Source of the DNA: JBCBCP01 sp039178165
Lineage (GTDB): Bacteria; Pseudomonadota; Alphaproteobacteria; Rhodobacterales; Rhodobacteraceae
NCBI GenBank assembly: GCA_039178165.1
Contig: JBCDFL010000001.1
Location: forward strand, 1 to 64,000
Reading direction: 5' to 3'
DNA: 64,000 nucleotides
The number at the start of each line of letters is the position of its first letter. Position 1 is the first letter of the stretch. Shown here piece by piece: positions 32,709 through 41,172 of this stretch. The notes under the pieces were generated by a model. It worked only from the letters and a program-made list of their open reading frames with translations, searched no databases and was not told the origin of the DNA. The translations under genes and the position numbers were made by a program.

Positions 32709-33722
32709 TTACATAGCCTCCTGCGGGATCTCGTCGGCGTAGATGTCGGTCCAGAGCTCGTCGAGGCTCGGCTCGGGGCTGTCCTTGGAGAACTCGGCGG
32801 AGGCGTTGACGATTTCCTTGATCTCTTTGTCGATGGCCTTGAGGTCGTCTTCGGACGCGTGTTTGCCCTGCAGCAGCATCGCGCGGACGGCCTCGATCGG
32901 GTCGCGTTCTTCGCGCATCTTCTGCACCTCTTCGCGGGTGCGGTACTTGGCCGGGTCGGACATGGAGTGGCCGCGGTAGCGATAGGTTTTGACCTCGAGG
33001 ATGTAGGGCCCCTTGCCCGCGCGGCAGTGGGCGACGGCCTTCTCTCCGGCCTCTTTCACGGCAAGCACGTCCATGCCGTCCACGATCTCTCCGGGGATGC
33101 CGAAGGGCGCGCCGCGGGTGTGGATGTCGTCGGTGGAGGTGGAGCGCTTCTGGGCCGTGCCCATGGCGTACTGGTTGTTTTCAATGACGAAAATCACCGG
33201 CAGGTCCCACAGGGCGGCCATGTTGAACGTCTCGTAGACTTGCCCCTGGTTCGCGGCGCCGTCCCCGAAATAGGTGAAGGTCACGCGCCCGTTGTCGCGA
33301 TACTTGTCGGCGAAGGCGAGGCCGGCGCCCAGCGGCACTTGGGCTGCGACGATGCCGTGGCCGCCGTAGAAATGCTTCTCTTTCGAGAACATGTGCATGG
33401 AGCCGCCCTTGCCCTTGGAATAGCCCCCCTCGCGGCCCGTCAGCTCGGCCATGACGCCGTTTGGATCCATGCCGCAGGCCAGCATATGGCCGTGATCGCG
33501 GTAGGAGGTGATGCGCTTGTCGCCCTCTTCGGCGGCGGCCTCCAGCCCCACGACGACGGCTTCCTGGCCGATATAGAGGTGACAGAACCCGCCGATCAGG
33601 CCCATGCCGTAGAGCTGGCCGGCCTTCTCCTCGAACCGCCGGATCAGCAGCATGTCTTTGTAGTAGGTTTTCAGCTCGTCCGCCGAGACGTTGGCCAGAT
33701 CCTTGCCCTTGCGTGCCGCCAT
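32709..33722 (-). CDS. pdhA: pyruvate dehydrogenase E1 alpha
   Basis: 337 residues. It decarboxylates pyruvate with thiamine diphosphate. The TPP motif runs from GDGAANQG to VIENN. The phosphorylation-loop region YRYRGHSMSDPAKYRTREEV and the N-terminal LIRRFEEKAGQLYG are typical. It is the first gene of pdhA-pdhB-(31318)-pdhC. GGAGGGG precedes the ATG, and a 20-bp palindrome shared with lpdA lies 19 bp upstream. Confidence 0.97.
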   Translation of the reverse strand: MAARKGKDLANVSADELKTYYKDMLLIRRFEEKAGQLYGMGLIGGFCHLYIGQEAVVVGLEAAAEEGDKRITSYRDHGHMLACGMDPNGVMAELTGREGGYSKGKGGSMHMFSKEKHFYGGHGIVAAQVPLGAGLAFADKYRDNGRVTFTYFGDGAANQGQVYETFNMAALWDLPVIFVIENNQYAMGTAQKRSTSTDDIHTRGAPFGIPGEIVDGMDVLAVKEAGEKAVAHCRAGKGPYILEVKTYRYRGHSMSDPAKYRTREEVQKMREERDPIEAVRAMLLQGKHASEDDLKAIDKEIKEIVNASAEFSKDSPEPSLDELWTDIYADEIPQEAM

Positions 33723-33741
33723 GGGCCCCTCCCGCGCGAAG

Positions 33742-33761
33742 ATAGTTTAGCGTTAAACTAT
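33742..33761 (-). promoter_or_regulatory. 20-bp palindromic operator upstream of pdhA
   Basis: Read in the direction of pdhA, the site is ATAGTTTAACGCTAAACTAT: 8-bp perfect arms around ACGC. An identical 20-mer in the same relative orientation lies upstream of lpdA (50751-50770). Here it ends 19 bp before the ATG. A weak promoter (TTGTAA, 17 nt, AACTAT) would place the -10 inside the palindrome, so a bound protein would probably repress. Confidence 0.75.
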
Positions 33762-33813
33762 TCGTTACAAGGATTCGCCGCCGTATGCACCGACAATTTT
33801 GACGCAGCGTCGC

Positions 33814-34452
33814 TTAGGCCACGGCCGACAGCGTTCTTGCCCCCGCCAGCAGCACCCGCTGATCATCGAGGAAGCGTTTCTGGTCCCGTTTCAGCTCCTT
33901 TTCCAGCTTTTTGGTGTCGTCCTCGCCCTTCAGCCAATCGCGGATCTGCTGGACCACATCGCGCACGACGTCGATCACCTCCTCGATCCGGTTGATCCAT
34001 TTGTAGATGTTGAGGATGTTGCGGATCCGGGCGGCGAGGAAGGCCAGGATCGCGTAGGCGACGGCGTGCTGCACCTTGAACGCCTCCACCCGTTTGAGGA
34101 TGGCGCGCACGACCTTCGTGTCGGTCAGCTTTTGCTTGATCAGTGCTTTGATCTCAGTGGCTTTTTTCTGCAGCCCTTTGAAGGTGGCGACCAGGCGGCG
34201 GAACGCGGCCTTGGCGGAGGTCACGGCGGTGCCGAGCCGGGCAAAGGCCTTTTGCCCGATCGCCTTGACCAGCGCCTTCTTGTTTTTGCCCCAGATCGCG
34301 ACCCGCTTGACCTGCAGGGCGAGCCATTTGCCGATGCGGGGGATGTTGCGTTTGGCGTAGCGCATCGTCGCCTTCAGCACGATGGGTGACAGCACCCGCA
34401 CCGCGCCCACGACGGCCGCAACCGCCAACGCGCCCAAAGCTGGTAATGGCAT
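33814..34452 (-). CDS. basic helical membrane-associated protein, unknown
   Basis: 212 residues, very rich in Lys and Arg and almost wholly helical by eye. An N-terminal hydrophobic segment (ALGALAVAAVVGAVRVL) and another near 130-145 (HAVAYAILAFLAARI) may be membrane helices. The C-terminus is a charged coiled-coil-like stretch (DDTKKLEKELKRDQKRF). I do not recognise the family. It ends 91 bp before pdhA on the same strand; its transcript could run through the pdhA operator. Confidence 0.6.
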   Translation of the reverse strand: MPLPALGALAVAAVVGAVRVLSPIVLKATMRYAKRNIPRIGKWLALQVKRVAIWGKNKKALVKAIGQKAFARLGTAVTSAKAAFRRLVATFKGLQKKATEIKALIKQKLTDTKVVRAILKRVEAFKVQHAVAYAILAFLAARIRNILNIYKWINRIEEVIDVVRDVVQQIRDWLKGEDDTKKLEKELKRDQKRFLDDQRVLLAGARTLSAVA

Positions 34453-34527
34453 GATACCTCCCCCTTCCGTGTCCTTGTGAGGCGGAGGTTCGGCACAGCG
34501 GGGGCAAAGGTCAAGATGCGCGGGGCG

Positions 34528-34815
34528 CTACAGCCCCGGATGGCCCAGGCCCCAGACGCGGGGCGTGTCCTGGGACAGCCGCGCGTGTTCAAGCTGATCC
34601 AGCGCCGCCAGTGCCCCATCGGCGCAGCCCGTTCGCGCGAGCGCCTTGGCGTAGGCCGCGCGCACCGACGCCACGCCCCAGGGCAGCCGCGCCTGTGCCA
34701 GCCAGGCGCGCAAGGGGGCCGGCAGATCGTCGAACCCGCGCATCGGCCCGCCGCGCCGGAATCGGCGTTTCAGCGTGCTGCGGCCACAATTGCGGGGGCG
34801 TCGGGTCATGCGCAT
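34528..34815 (-). CDS. small Rhodobacteraceae-type protein (DUF6525-like)
   Basis: 95 residues, basic N-terminus. The pattern MRGFDDLPAPLRAWLAQARLPW followed by a helical AKALARTGCADGALAALDQLE resembles a short conserved family seen in Roseobacter genomes that I associate with DUF6525. The family name is uncertain. No function is known. It lies between the basic protein and ftsB on the same strand. Confidence 0.5.
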   Translation of the reverse strand: MRMTRRPRNCGRSTLKRRFRRGGPMRGFDDLPAPLRAWLAQARLPWGVASVRAAYAKALARTGCADGALAALDQLEHARLSQDTPRVWGLGHPGL

Positions 34816-34834
34816 CTGATATGTTATAGCATAA

Positions 34835-34972
34835 CGCGCCGCAACCCGTACGACCGAGGCCGCGCTGACGGGGCAGCGCTGGCGGTCTGACGACCCCGAT
34901 GCGTCGGCGGATTACGACCTGGACGCGGTCATCCCGGGCGCGGACACTTGGAAATACGGCGCGTTCTTCTGA
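34835..34972 (+). pseudogene. possible relic coding fragment, plus strand
   Basis: A 45-codon open stretch without a usable start reads, near its end, DYDLDAVIPGADTWKYGAFF then stop. The composition looks protein-like, not antisense noise, and it sits in an otherwise empty 160-bp gap between two minus-strand genes. It could be the tail of a decayed gene or chance. No parent family is recognised. Confidence 0.2.
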
Positions 34973-34976
34973 GCCG

Positions 34977-35267
34977 CTAGCGGATCACGATCTCGTCGCT
35001 GCGGACAAGGCCCAGCACGTCGCGGGCTTGTTCGTCCAGCAGGTCGAGGTCGAGGTAATCGTCCGACAGGCGGCGGGTGAGGTTTCTCATCCGGGCCACA
35101 TCGGCTTCGACCGCGCGCAGCTGGGCGCGCAGATCCGTCGCCTCCGCTTCGATCTGGGCGCGCTGGAAGAGGCCGTATTCCCCCTGCACGGCGGCGAAGG
35201 TGAAATAGAGGGCCAGGACGAACGCGATGGCGAAAAACAGGACGGAGCCTAGGGATTGCTTGCTCAT
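34977..35267 (-). CDS. ftsB: septum formation initiator FtsB/DivIC family protein
   Basis: 96 residues. One N-terminal membrane helix (about 8-25) is followed by a coiled coil (AQIEAEATDLRAQLRAVEADVARMRNL) and a C-terminal LDEQARDVLGLVRSDEIVI. This is the FtsB/DivIC layout: it forms a divisome complex with FtsL and FtsQ in the inner membrane. Its position near pgk and the pdh genes is usual in Alphaproteobacteria, where it often precedes pdhA. Confidence 0.88.
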   Translation of the reverse strand: MSKQSLGSVLFFAIAFVLALYFTFAAVQGEYGLFQRAQIEAEATDLRAQLRAVEADVARMRNLTRRLSDDYLDLDLLDEQARDVLGLVRSDEIVIR

Positions 35268-35352
35268 GATGTCTGCCTCGGACGCGCCTCTGAGCGGGCG
35301 CTGGGCAGAGCATAGCAGAGGTGATTCGCGAGGGGAATCCCCCCGCGAGAGA

Positions 35353-36546
35353 TCAGGCCGACAGGGCCGCGACGCCGGGCAGGTCCTTGCCTTCCATCCA
35401 TTCCAGGAAGGCGCCCCCGGCGGTGGAGATGTACGTGAATGCGGACGCCGCGCCCGCGTGGTTGAGCGCCGCGACCGTGTCGCCGCCCCCTGCGACCGAG
35501 GTCAGGCGCCCGGCGGCGGTCGCGTCCGCGGCGCAGCGCGCGGCCTCCACCGTGGCCGCGTCGAAGGGCGCAATCTCGAACGCGCCGAGGGGGCCATTCC
35601 AAATGAGGGTCTGCAAGTCCGCGATCTCCGCCGTGATCTCCGCCACAGCGGCGGGTCCGGCGTCGAGGATCATCTGGTCGTCCTCCAGCTCCGTGGCGGC
35701 GGTCAGGGGCAGGGTGTCGAAGGGGGCGCCAGCCTCGAACGCGCGGGCGATCTTGCCATCCCTGGGCAGGATCACGCGGCAGCCATGGGTGCGCGCTGTG
35801 TCCAGGATGGCGCGGGCGGTGTCCGCCATGTCGTCCTCGCGCAGGGATTTGCCCAAGCCCGCGCCCTGGGCGGCGAGGAAGGTGTTGGCCATCCCGCCGC
35901 CAATGATCAGCACGTCGAGCTTGCCCACGAGGTTGTTGAGCAAATCGAGCTTGGTGGAGACCTTAGCCCCGCCGACGACAGCGCCTACGGGCCGCTGTGG
36001 ATTGCCGAGCGCGGCCTCCAGCGCCTCCAGCTCCGCTTGCATCAACCGGCCGGCGCAGGACGGCAGCCGCCGCGCCAGCGCCTCCGTCGAGGCATGCGCC
36101 CGGTGGGAGACCGAGAAGGCGTCGTTGCAATACACATCTCCCAGCGCGGCGAGGCGGTCCGCGAAGGCGGGATCGTTCGCCTCCTCCCCGGGATAGAAGC
36201 GGATGTTTTCCAGGAGCAGGACTTCGGCCTGCCGGATTTCTTCGGTGCCGGCCTCCACCGCTTCCAGCGTTTCGGCCAGGGTCACTTTGCGGCCCAAAGC
36301 GTCCGCGAGGGCCGGCACGATCTGGCGCAGCGACATGTCGAGGTTCACCTTGCCCTTGGGCCGGCCGAAATGCGCCAGTAGCACCGGCGTGCCGCCGGCG
36401 GCGAGGATGGCATGCACCGTGGGCAAGATCCGGTCGATGCGGGTGGTGTCGGTGACGCGCCCGCCTTGGACCGGCACGTTGATGTCCACGCGGGTCAGCA
36501 CCCGCTTGCCCGCCAAATCCATCTGGTCCAGCGTTTTCCAAGCCAT
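35353..36546 (-). CDS. pgk: phosphoglycerate kinase
   Basis: 397 residues from ATG 36546 (MAWKTLDQMDLAGKRVL). It interconverts 1,3-bisphosphoglycerate and 3-phosphoglycerate with ATP. Landmarks are RVDINVPV at the N-terminus, HFGRPKG, and the nucleotide site GGGDTVAAL near the C-terminus. An upstream ATG at 36567 has a better Shine-Dalgarno (GGAAGAGG) and would add seven residues; the chosen start fits the family length. It is divergent from the cyclophilin genes. Confidence 0.95.
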   Translation of the reverse strand: MAWKTLDQMDLAGKRVLTRVDINVPVQGGRVTDTTRIDRILPTVHAILAAGGTPVLLAHFGRPKGKVNLDMSLRQIVPALADALGRKVTLAETLEAVEAGTEEIRQAEVLLLENIRFYPGEEANDPAFADRLAALGDVYCNDAFSVSHRAHASTEALARRLPSCAGRLMQAELEALEAALGNPQRPVGAVVGGAKVSTKLDLLNNLVGKLDVLIIGGGMANTFLAAQGAGLGKSLREDDMADTARAILDTARTHGCRVILPRDGKIARAFEAGAPFDTLPLTAATELEDDQMILDAGPAAVAEITAEIADLQTLIWNGPLGAFEIAPFDAATVEAARCAADATAAGRLTSVAGGGDTVAALNHAGAASAFTYISTAGGAFLEWMEGKDLPGVAALSA

Positions 36547-36700
36547 GGGGTGCGTTCCGTCTTTCATGGGGGCCTCTTCCGGGTCAGTCGCCGTCTTCTT
36601 GCGCCCCGGCGGCGGTGCGTCAACCGGCTTGGCTTTGCCCCGCTGCGGCCTTAGGTAACAGTTCACGCTAACATTGAGACGATCTGACAGGAGCGCCCCC

Positions 36701-37210
36701 ATGGCCGACATCGACGACCCCGAAAACACCATCCTGATGGAGCTGAAAGGGGGCACGGTCACGATCAAGCTGCTGCCCGACGTGGCGCCCCAGCACGTGG
36801 AGCGGATGAAGACGCTGGCCCGCGGCGGCGCCTATGACGGGGTGGTCTTTCACCGGGTGATCGACGGCTTCATGGCGCAGACGGGCGACGTGCAGAACGG
36901 CAACAAGTACAAGGATTTCAACCTGCGCATGGCGGGCACGGGCGGGTCGGACATGCCGGATCTGCCGGCGGAATTCTCCAAGGTGCCGCACGCGCGCGGA
37001 TCGCTGGGCGCGGCCCGCTCGCAGAACCCGAACAGCGCGAATTCGCAGTTCTTCATCAACTTCAACGACAATGACTTCCTGAACGGGCAATACACCGTCT
37101 ATGGCCAGGTGATTTCGGGGATGGAGCATGTGGACGCGATCACGCGGGGCGAGCCGCCGGCGGACCCGGACAAGATGATCAGCGTCAAGGTGGCCGCCGA
37201 TGTGGGGTAA
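36701..37210 (+). CDS. cytosolic cyclophilin-type peptidylprolyl isomerase
   Basis: 169 residues with no signal peptide. The cyclophilin core has FHRVIDGFMAQTGD, NSANSQFFINFNDNDFLNGQYTVYGQV and a typical C-terminus. It catalyses cis-trans proline isomerisation. CAGGAG precedes ATG 36701. The last 11 nt overlap the next gene, which encodes a secreted relative, so a cytosolic and a periplasmic isomerase are made from one mRNA. Confidence 0.93.
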   Translation: MADIDDPENTILMELKGGTVTIKLLPDVAPQHVERMKTLARGGAYDGVVFHRVIDGFMAQTGDVQNGNKYKDFNLRMAGTGGSDMPDLPAEFSKVPHARGSLGAARSQNPNSANSQFFINFNDNDFLNGQYTVYGQVISGMEHVDAITRGEPPADPDKMISVKVAADVG

Positions 37211-37748
37211 GGCCGCGATATTCGCCCTGATGGCGGGGGCGGCCAGCGCCTCCGGCATCGAGATCACGGTCGAGGGGCAAGCCAACGGCGTCATCAAGAT
37301 CGACCTGCTCGAAGACATCGCGCCGGCCCATGCCGAGCGGATCACGACGCTGGCCTCCGAGGGGGCTTACGACAACGTGATGTTCCACCGGGTGATCGAA
37401 GGCTTCATGGCCCAGACCGGGGACGTGGCCAACGGCAAGGTTGGCGGCAATCTGCGGATGGCCGGGACGGGCGGGTCGGACTACCCGGACCTTCCTGCGG
37501 AGTTTTCGGACGTGCCGTTCGATGCCGGTGTGGTCGGCATGGCCCGCTCGCAATCGCCCAACAGCGCCAATTCGCAGTTCTTCATCATGTTCGAGCCGGG
37601 CTACTTCCTGAACGGCCAATACACGGTCGTGGGCCGCGTGACCGAAGGCATGGATGTGGTCGAGGCGATCAAGCGGGGCAATCCACGCTCCGGCGCGATC
37701 CAAGACGGTGCGCCGGATGTGATGGTCTCGGTCGTCGCGACCGAGTAG
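37200..37748 (+). CDS. secreted cyclophilin-type peptidylprolyl isomerase
   Basis: 182 residues. A signal peptide (MWGKAAIFALMAGAASASG) leads into a cyclophilin domain (FHRVIEGFMAQTGD, NSANSQFFIMF, NGQYTVVGRV). It probably folds periplasmic proteins. It overlaps the upstream cyclophilin gene by 11 nt and is clearly a tandem duplicate that gained an export signal. Two hairpin repeats follow the stop codon. Confidence 0.92.
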   Translation: MWGKAAIFALMAGAASASGIEITVEGQANGVIKIDLLEDIAPAHAERITTLASEGAYDNVMFHRVIEGFMAQTGDVANGKVGGNLRMAGTGGSDYPDLPAEFSDVPFDAGVVGMARSQSPNSANSQFFIMFEPGYFLNGQYTVVGRVTEGMDVVEAIKRGNPRSGAIQDGAPDVMVSVVATE

Positions 37749-37751
37749 CCG

Positions 37752-37808
37752 ATTTTGGTGGGGGCGCTGCCCCCACACACGCAATTTTGGTGGGGGCGCT
37801 GCCCCCAC
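37752..37808 (+). repeat. two tandem copies of a 25-bp hairpin repeat
   Basis: A 25-bp unit at 37752-37776 recurs exactly at 37784-37808. Each unit starts ATTTTGG and contains the self-complementary stem GTGGGGGC-GCT-GCCCCCAC-type pairing. They follow the secreted cyclophilin gene by 3 nt, and the second is trailed by TTGTTTTT. They probably act as transcript-end or stability elements. Confidence 0.75.
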
Positions 37809-37859
37809 GCCCCCGGAGTTGTTTTTGGCCAAGTGAAGAGGGGAGGGTATCCCCTGCTG

Positions 37860-39311
37860 CTAAGCCCGTCTCGGGATGGCGAGGAAGGCAATGAGGGCCG
37901 AGGCGAGGCACAGGGCGGCGCTGAGCCAACCGATCGTGCCGAAGGCGGCGGTCATGGCGGCGGCATGGCCCTCGGTGTCGCTGGGCACGCCGAAACTGGC
38001 TTGTCCGCCACTGGCGGCGTAGCGCGCGGCGATCAGCGGCCCGACGGCGGCGACGAAGATCAGGCCGGCCATGCGGGTGATGGCGTTGTTCACGCCCGAG
38101 GCAACGCCCGTCTGCGCGTCCTCCACCGCGCCGATCACCGTCGCCGATAGCGGCGCCACCACCGCGGACATGCCCAGGCCCACGAGGCACATCGCCGGAA
38201 GGATATGCCACCAGAGGTTCTGGAACGGCGCCAGCGCGGCCATGGCGGCGTAGCCGGCGGCGACGATCAGGCTGCCGCCCGCCAGAAGGGGCGCGGGGCC
38301 GATCCGGTCGGCAAAGCGGCCAGCGCGGGCGCTGAGCAGGGCGATGAAGACCGACATGGGTGCGAAGGTGGCTGAGGCCGCGATCTCCGAATAGCCCCAG
38401 CCGGCGATGAAGGTCATCGGCATGAAGAAGAACATGATGTTCAGCGCGCCGTAGAGCAGGAAAGTGAGCAGGTTCGCCGCCGAAAAGGCCCGCGCTCGGA
38501 AGAGGCTGAGGGGCATCATCGGCGCAGGGCTGCGCGCCTCGATCCCTAGAAAGGCAAGTAGCAAGGCACCGCCGGCGAGGGCCCAAATCCATGCCTCTGA
38601 CGTCAGGCTCCAGGCGAGAGCCAGGAGCGCTGCAGTCGCGACCGCGGCGCCGGGCGCGTCCAGCCTCTGGCCTTCCCGCTTGGGGTCCTGATCGACGTTC
38701 CGCCAGAGCAGCCACAGGGCGAGGCCGCCCAGCGGCAGGTTCACGGCGAAGATCCAGCGCCACATCTCCGGCCCGCCGAGGGTCAGTGCGAGGCCCCCGA
38801 CGATGGGGCCGAGGGCCGTCGTCAGCGCGGAGGCCGCCGCCCAGATGCCGATGGCCCAGCCACGCTCCTCCCGCGGGTAGGCGCGGGCGATCAGGGCGAG
38901 CGAGCCCGGTACCATGATCGCCGCGCCGATCCCTTGCACGGTCCGCGCGCCGATCATCACGGAGGGGGAGGGGGCGATGGCGCAGACGACAGAGGATGCG
39001 AGGAAGACACCGATGCCGATCCCGAACACGCGGGCGAGGCCGAAGCGATCCCCCGCCGCGCCGCCCACCAGGATCAGCGCGGATAGGGTCAGCATATAAG
39101 CGTTGTGGATCCACTGGGCCTGCGCGAGGTCCGCGCCGAGCGAGGCGCGCATGGCCGGCAGGGCGATGGACACGACCGTGCCGTCGATGAAGCCCAGCGC
39201 CGAAGCCAAGATCGCCGCCACCAGCAAGTAGGGCCGTGCGGCGGCGTTGCAGAAGCCGGAGACAAAAACGGGCGCCGCGGTCTCACCGGGCGCCCGTGGA
39301 GCATCGGCCAT
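37860..39311 (-). CDS. MFS transporter, DHA2 (EmrB/QacA-like)
   Basis: 483 residues with about 14 hydrophobic helices, the DHA2 layout. The first helix pair carries FIDGTVVSIALPAM, the usual DHA2 motif D1, and GGAAGDRFGLARVF is the loop 2-3 motif A. ARTVQGIGAAIMVPGSLALI is motif C-like. It is an inner-membrane proton-driven exporter of unknown drugs or metabolites. No regulator gene is adjacent. Confidence 0.9.
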   Translation of the reverse strand: MADAPRAPGETAAPVFVSGFCNAAARPYLLVAAILASALGFIDGTVVSIALPAMRASLGADLAQAQWIHNAYMLTLSALILVGGAAGDRFGLARVFGIGIGVFLASSVVCAIAPSPSVMIGARTVQGIGAAIMVPGSLALIARAYPREERGWAIGIWAAASALTTALGPIVGGLALTLGGPEMWRWIFAVNLPLGGLALWLLWRNVDQDPKREGQRLDAPGAAVATAALLALAWSLTSEAWIWALAGGALLLAFLGIEARSPAPMMPLSLFRARAFSAANLLTFLLYGALNIMFFFMPMTFIAGWGYSEIAASATFAPMSVFIALLSARAGRFADRIGPAPLLAGGSLIVAAGYAAMAALAPFQNLWWHILPAMCLVGLGMSAVVAPLSATVIGAVEDAQTGVASGVNNAITRMAGLIFVAAVGPLIAARYAASGGQASFGVPSDTEGHAAAMTAAFGTIGWLSAALCLASALIAFLAIPRRA

Positions 39312-39323
39312 TTGGGCCGGACC

Positions 39324-39842
39324 TTAGGTTTTATCTTGCGCGGCTGGCGCCGGCGCTGCGGCGGCGGGGCGCGGCGCTGCGGGTTTGCCGCCTGCGTTCA
39401 GCGGGTCGTCCTGGCGCTGCACGGAGCCCTCGAAATGGGCGCCGGACTCGATGGCGATAGTCTTGTGGATGATGTCGCCCTCGACCCGTGCGGTGGAGGT
39501 GAGGCGGACCTTCAGGCCGCGCACCCGGCCCACGATGCGACCGTTGACGACGACGTCGTCGGCGATGACTTCGCCCTTGATCGTGGCGCTTTCGCCGATG
39601 GTCAGCAGGTGGGCGCGAATGTCGCCCTCGACCGTGCCTTCGACCTGGATGTCGCCGGTCGTCTTGAGGTTACCGGTGATGTGCAGGTCCGCCGACAGGA
39701 GGGATGCGGGCGGTTTGGCCTTGGGCGCGCTGGCCTTGAATTCGCTCGCTGCGGGGGCGCTGGGCGCGCTGGGCGTCGGGACCGCGGGCTTGGGCCCGTC
39801 GTCCTTCGGGGCGGGGTCGTTGATCTTGCTCTTAGAAAACAT
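39324..39842 (-). CDS. bactofilin
   Basis: 172 residues. The central beta-helix domain is bactofilin (DUF583): LSADLHITGNLKTTGDIQVEGTVEGDIRA, then LTIGESATIKGEVIADDVVVNGRI. Both ends are Pro/Ala-rich and disordered. Bactofilins polymerise without nucleotides and help shape the cell and place peptidoglycan enzymes. Its start overlaps the 3' end of the M23 peptidase gene by 11 nt. Coupled bactofilin and M23 peptidase genes are a known functional pairing. Confidence 0.93.
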   Translation of the reverse strand: MFSKSKINDPAPKDDGPKPAVPTPSAPSAPAASEFKASAPKAKPPASLLSADLHITGNLKTTGDIQVEGTVEGDIRAHLLTIGESATIKGEVIADDVVVNGRIVGRVRGLKVRLTSTARVEGDIIHKTIAIESGAHFEGSVQRQDDPLNAGGKPAAPRPAAAAPAPAAQDKT

Positions 39843-41172
39843 CGTTCGCTGCCTTGATGTAAATCATGGGGTTTACCGCTTTGCCGCCGACCCGCACTTC
39901 GTAATGCAGGTGCACGCCGGTCACACGTCCAGAGGCTCCCATATCACCGATCCGATCCCCGCGCGAGACCCTTTGGCCAACTTTGACGCGGAGCCGGCTG
40001 AGATGCGCGTAGCGCGTCTCGATCCCGAATTGGTGCTGGATTTTCACCAGCCGGCCGTAGCCCGACGACCAGCCCGCATGGGTCACGACGCCGTCTGCGG
40101 TGGCGTAAAGGGGCGTGCCCAGCTTGGCGGCAAAGTCGACGCCGTTGTGCATCCGGCGCCCGCCCGTCTTGGGATCGCGGCGGAAGCCGAAGCCCGAGGT
40201 GAAGCGGTAGGCGTTCTTGACCGGATTGGCAAAGGGCGCTTGCTGTGCCGCAATGCGGTAGAGGTTGAGCGTGTCCATCTGCTCCAGCAGGCGGTTGGCG
40301 CGCAGCATGTCGGGGCTTGGCGCCTGCCCGCGGGTGGAGAAGGACAGGGGCGTCAGCGGCCCGCCCTGGCCGGAATAGCCGCGGCGCACCTGTTCGATGA
40401 TGCGATCGGTCGGCATGCCCGCGCTGCGGAACATCTTGTCCAGCGGCTCGACCGAAACGGTCATCGCCTCTTCGAGTTGGCGGAAGATGCGGTCGTTCTG
40501 TTCCTGCATCTCGCTGATCTGAAGCTGCATTTCGCTGGCCTGGTCCAGCGCTTCCTTGGCGTCGGCGGCGATCTGGTCGCGTTCGGCCGCGGTTTGGGCC
40601 AGCGCGTCTGCCACTAGGTCCATCTGCGCGCCGCCCGATGCGGCGCCAATGGCCGCGGGTCCGCCTGCCGCCTGAGCCTGTAGCGCAGCGACCTGTTCGC
40701 GGGCATCCTCCCGCGCCTGCATCGTGTCGCGCAGGGTGGACTGGATCACCTCGATCCCCGTCTCCAGTTCGCGCCGGCGGGTCTCGCTTTCCAGCAGCTG
40801 CGATTGCATCACGCTGATCTGCTCCAGCGCGGCGTTGAACCGTTCTTGGGCCGCCAGCGCTTCAGTCGCGCGGGAATCGCGTTGGCTGGCCAGCTCGTTC
40901 AGCCGCGCCTCGTACGTGCGTTGGTCGCGCTTGGCTTGTTCACGGAAGTTGCCGGCGCCAATGCTGTCCATCAGGATGATCGCGGCGGCCACCATGGCCC
41001 AGGCGACGATGACGGAGGATCCGGCAAAGGCCAGAAGCTGCATCCCGGGCCGAACCCGGATGAAGCGGGTGTCCGTGTCGGATTTCAGGAAGACACGGCG
41101 TTCGGGGAACCACCGCTCTAGGCTTGCGTGTAACCTGACGCTGAATGCACTGCGCACGCTCAACTCCCTCAT
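39832..41172 (-). CDS. M23 family metallopeptidase with coiled coil
   Basis: 446 residues from ATG 41172; longer in-frame starts at 41268 (ATG) and 41292 (TTG) exist without a Shine-Dalgarno. A short cytosolic part (FLKSDTDTRFIRVRP) is followed by one membrane helix, a long coiled coil (about 85-270) and a C-terminal LytM/M23 domain (SGFGFRRDPKTGGRRMHNGVDF, HLHYEVRVGG). The zinc motifs HxxxD and HxH are present, so it should be an active endopeptidase or divisome activator. Overlapping bactofilin suggests the pair works together. Confidence 0.93.
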   Translation of the reverse strand: MRELSVRSAFSVRLHASLERWFPERRVFLKSDTDTRFIRVRPGMQLLAFAGSSVIVAWAMVAAAIILMDSIGAGNFREQAKRDQRTYEARLNELASQRDSRATEALAAQERFNAALEQISVMQSQLLESETRRRELETGIEVIQSTLRDTMQAREDAREQVAALQAQAAGGPAAIGAASGGAQMDLVADALAQTAAERDQIAADAKEALDQASEMQLQISEMQEQNDRIFRQLEEAMTVSVEPLDKMFRSAGMPTDRIIEQVRRGYSGQGGPLTPLSFSTRGQAPSPDMLRANRLLEQMDTLNLYRIAAQQAPFANPVKNAYRFTSGFGFRRDPKTGGRRMHNGVDFAAKLGTPLYATADGVVTHAGWSSGYGRLVKIQHQFGIETRYAHLSRLRVKVGQRVSRGDRIGDMGASGRVTGVHLHYEVRVGGKAVNPMIYIKAANDVF

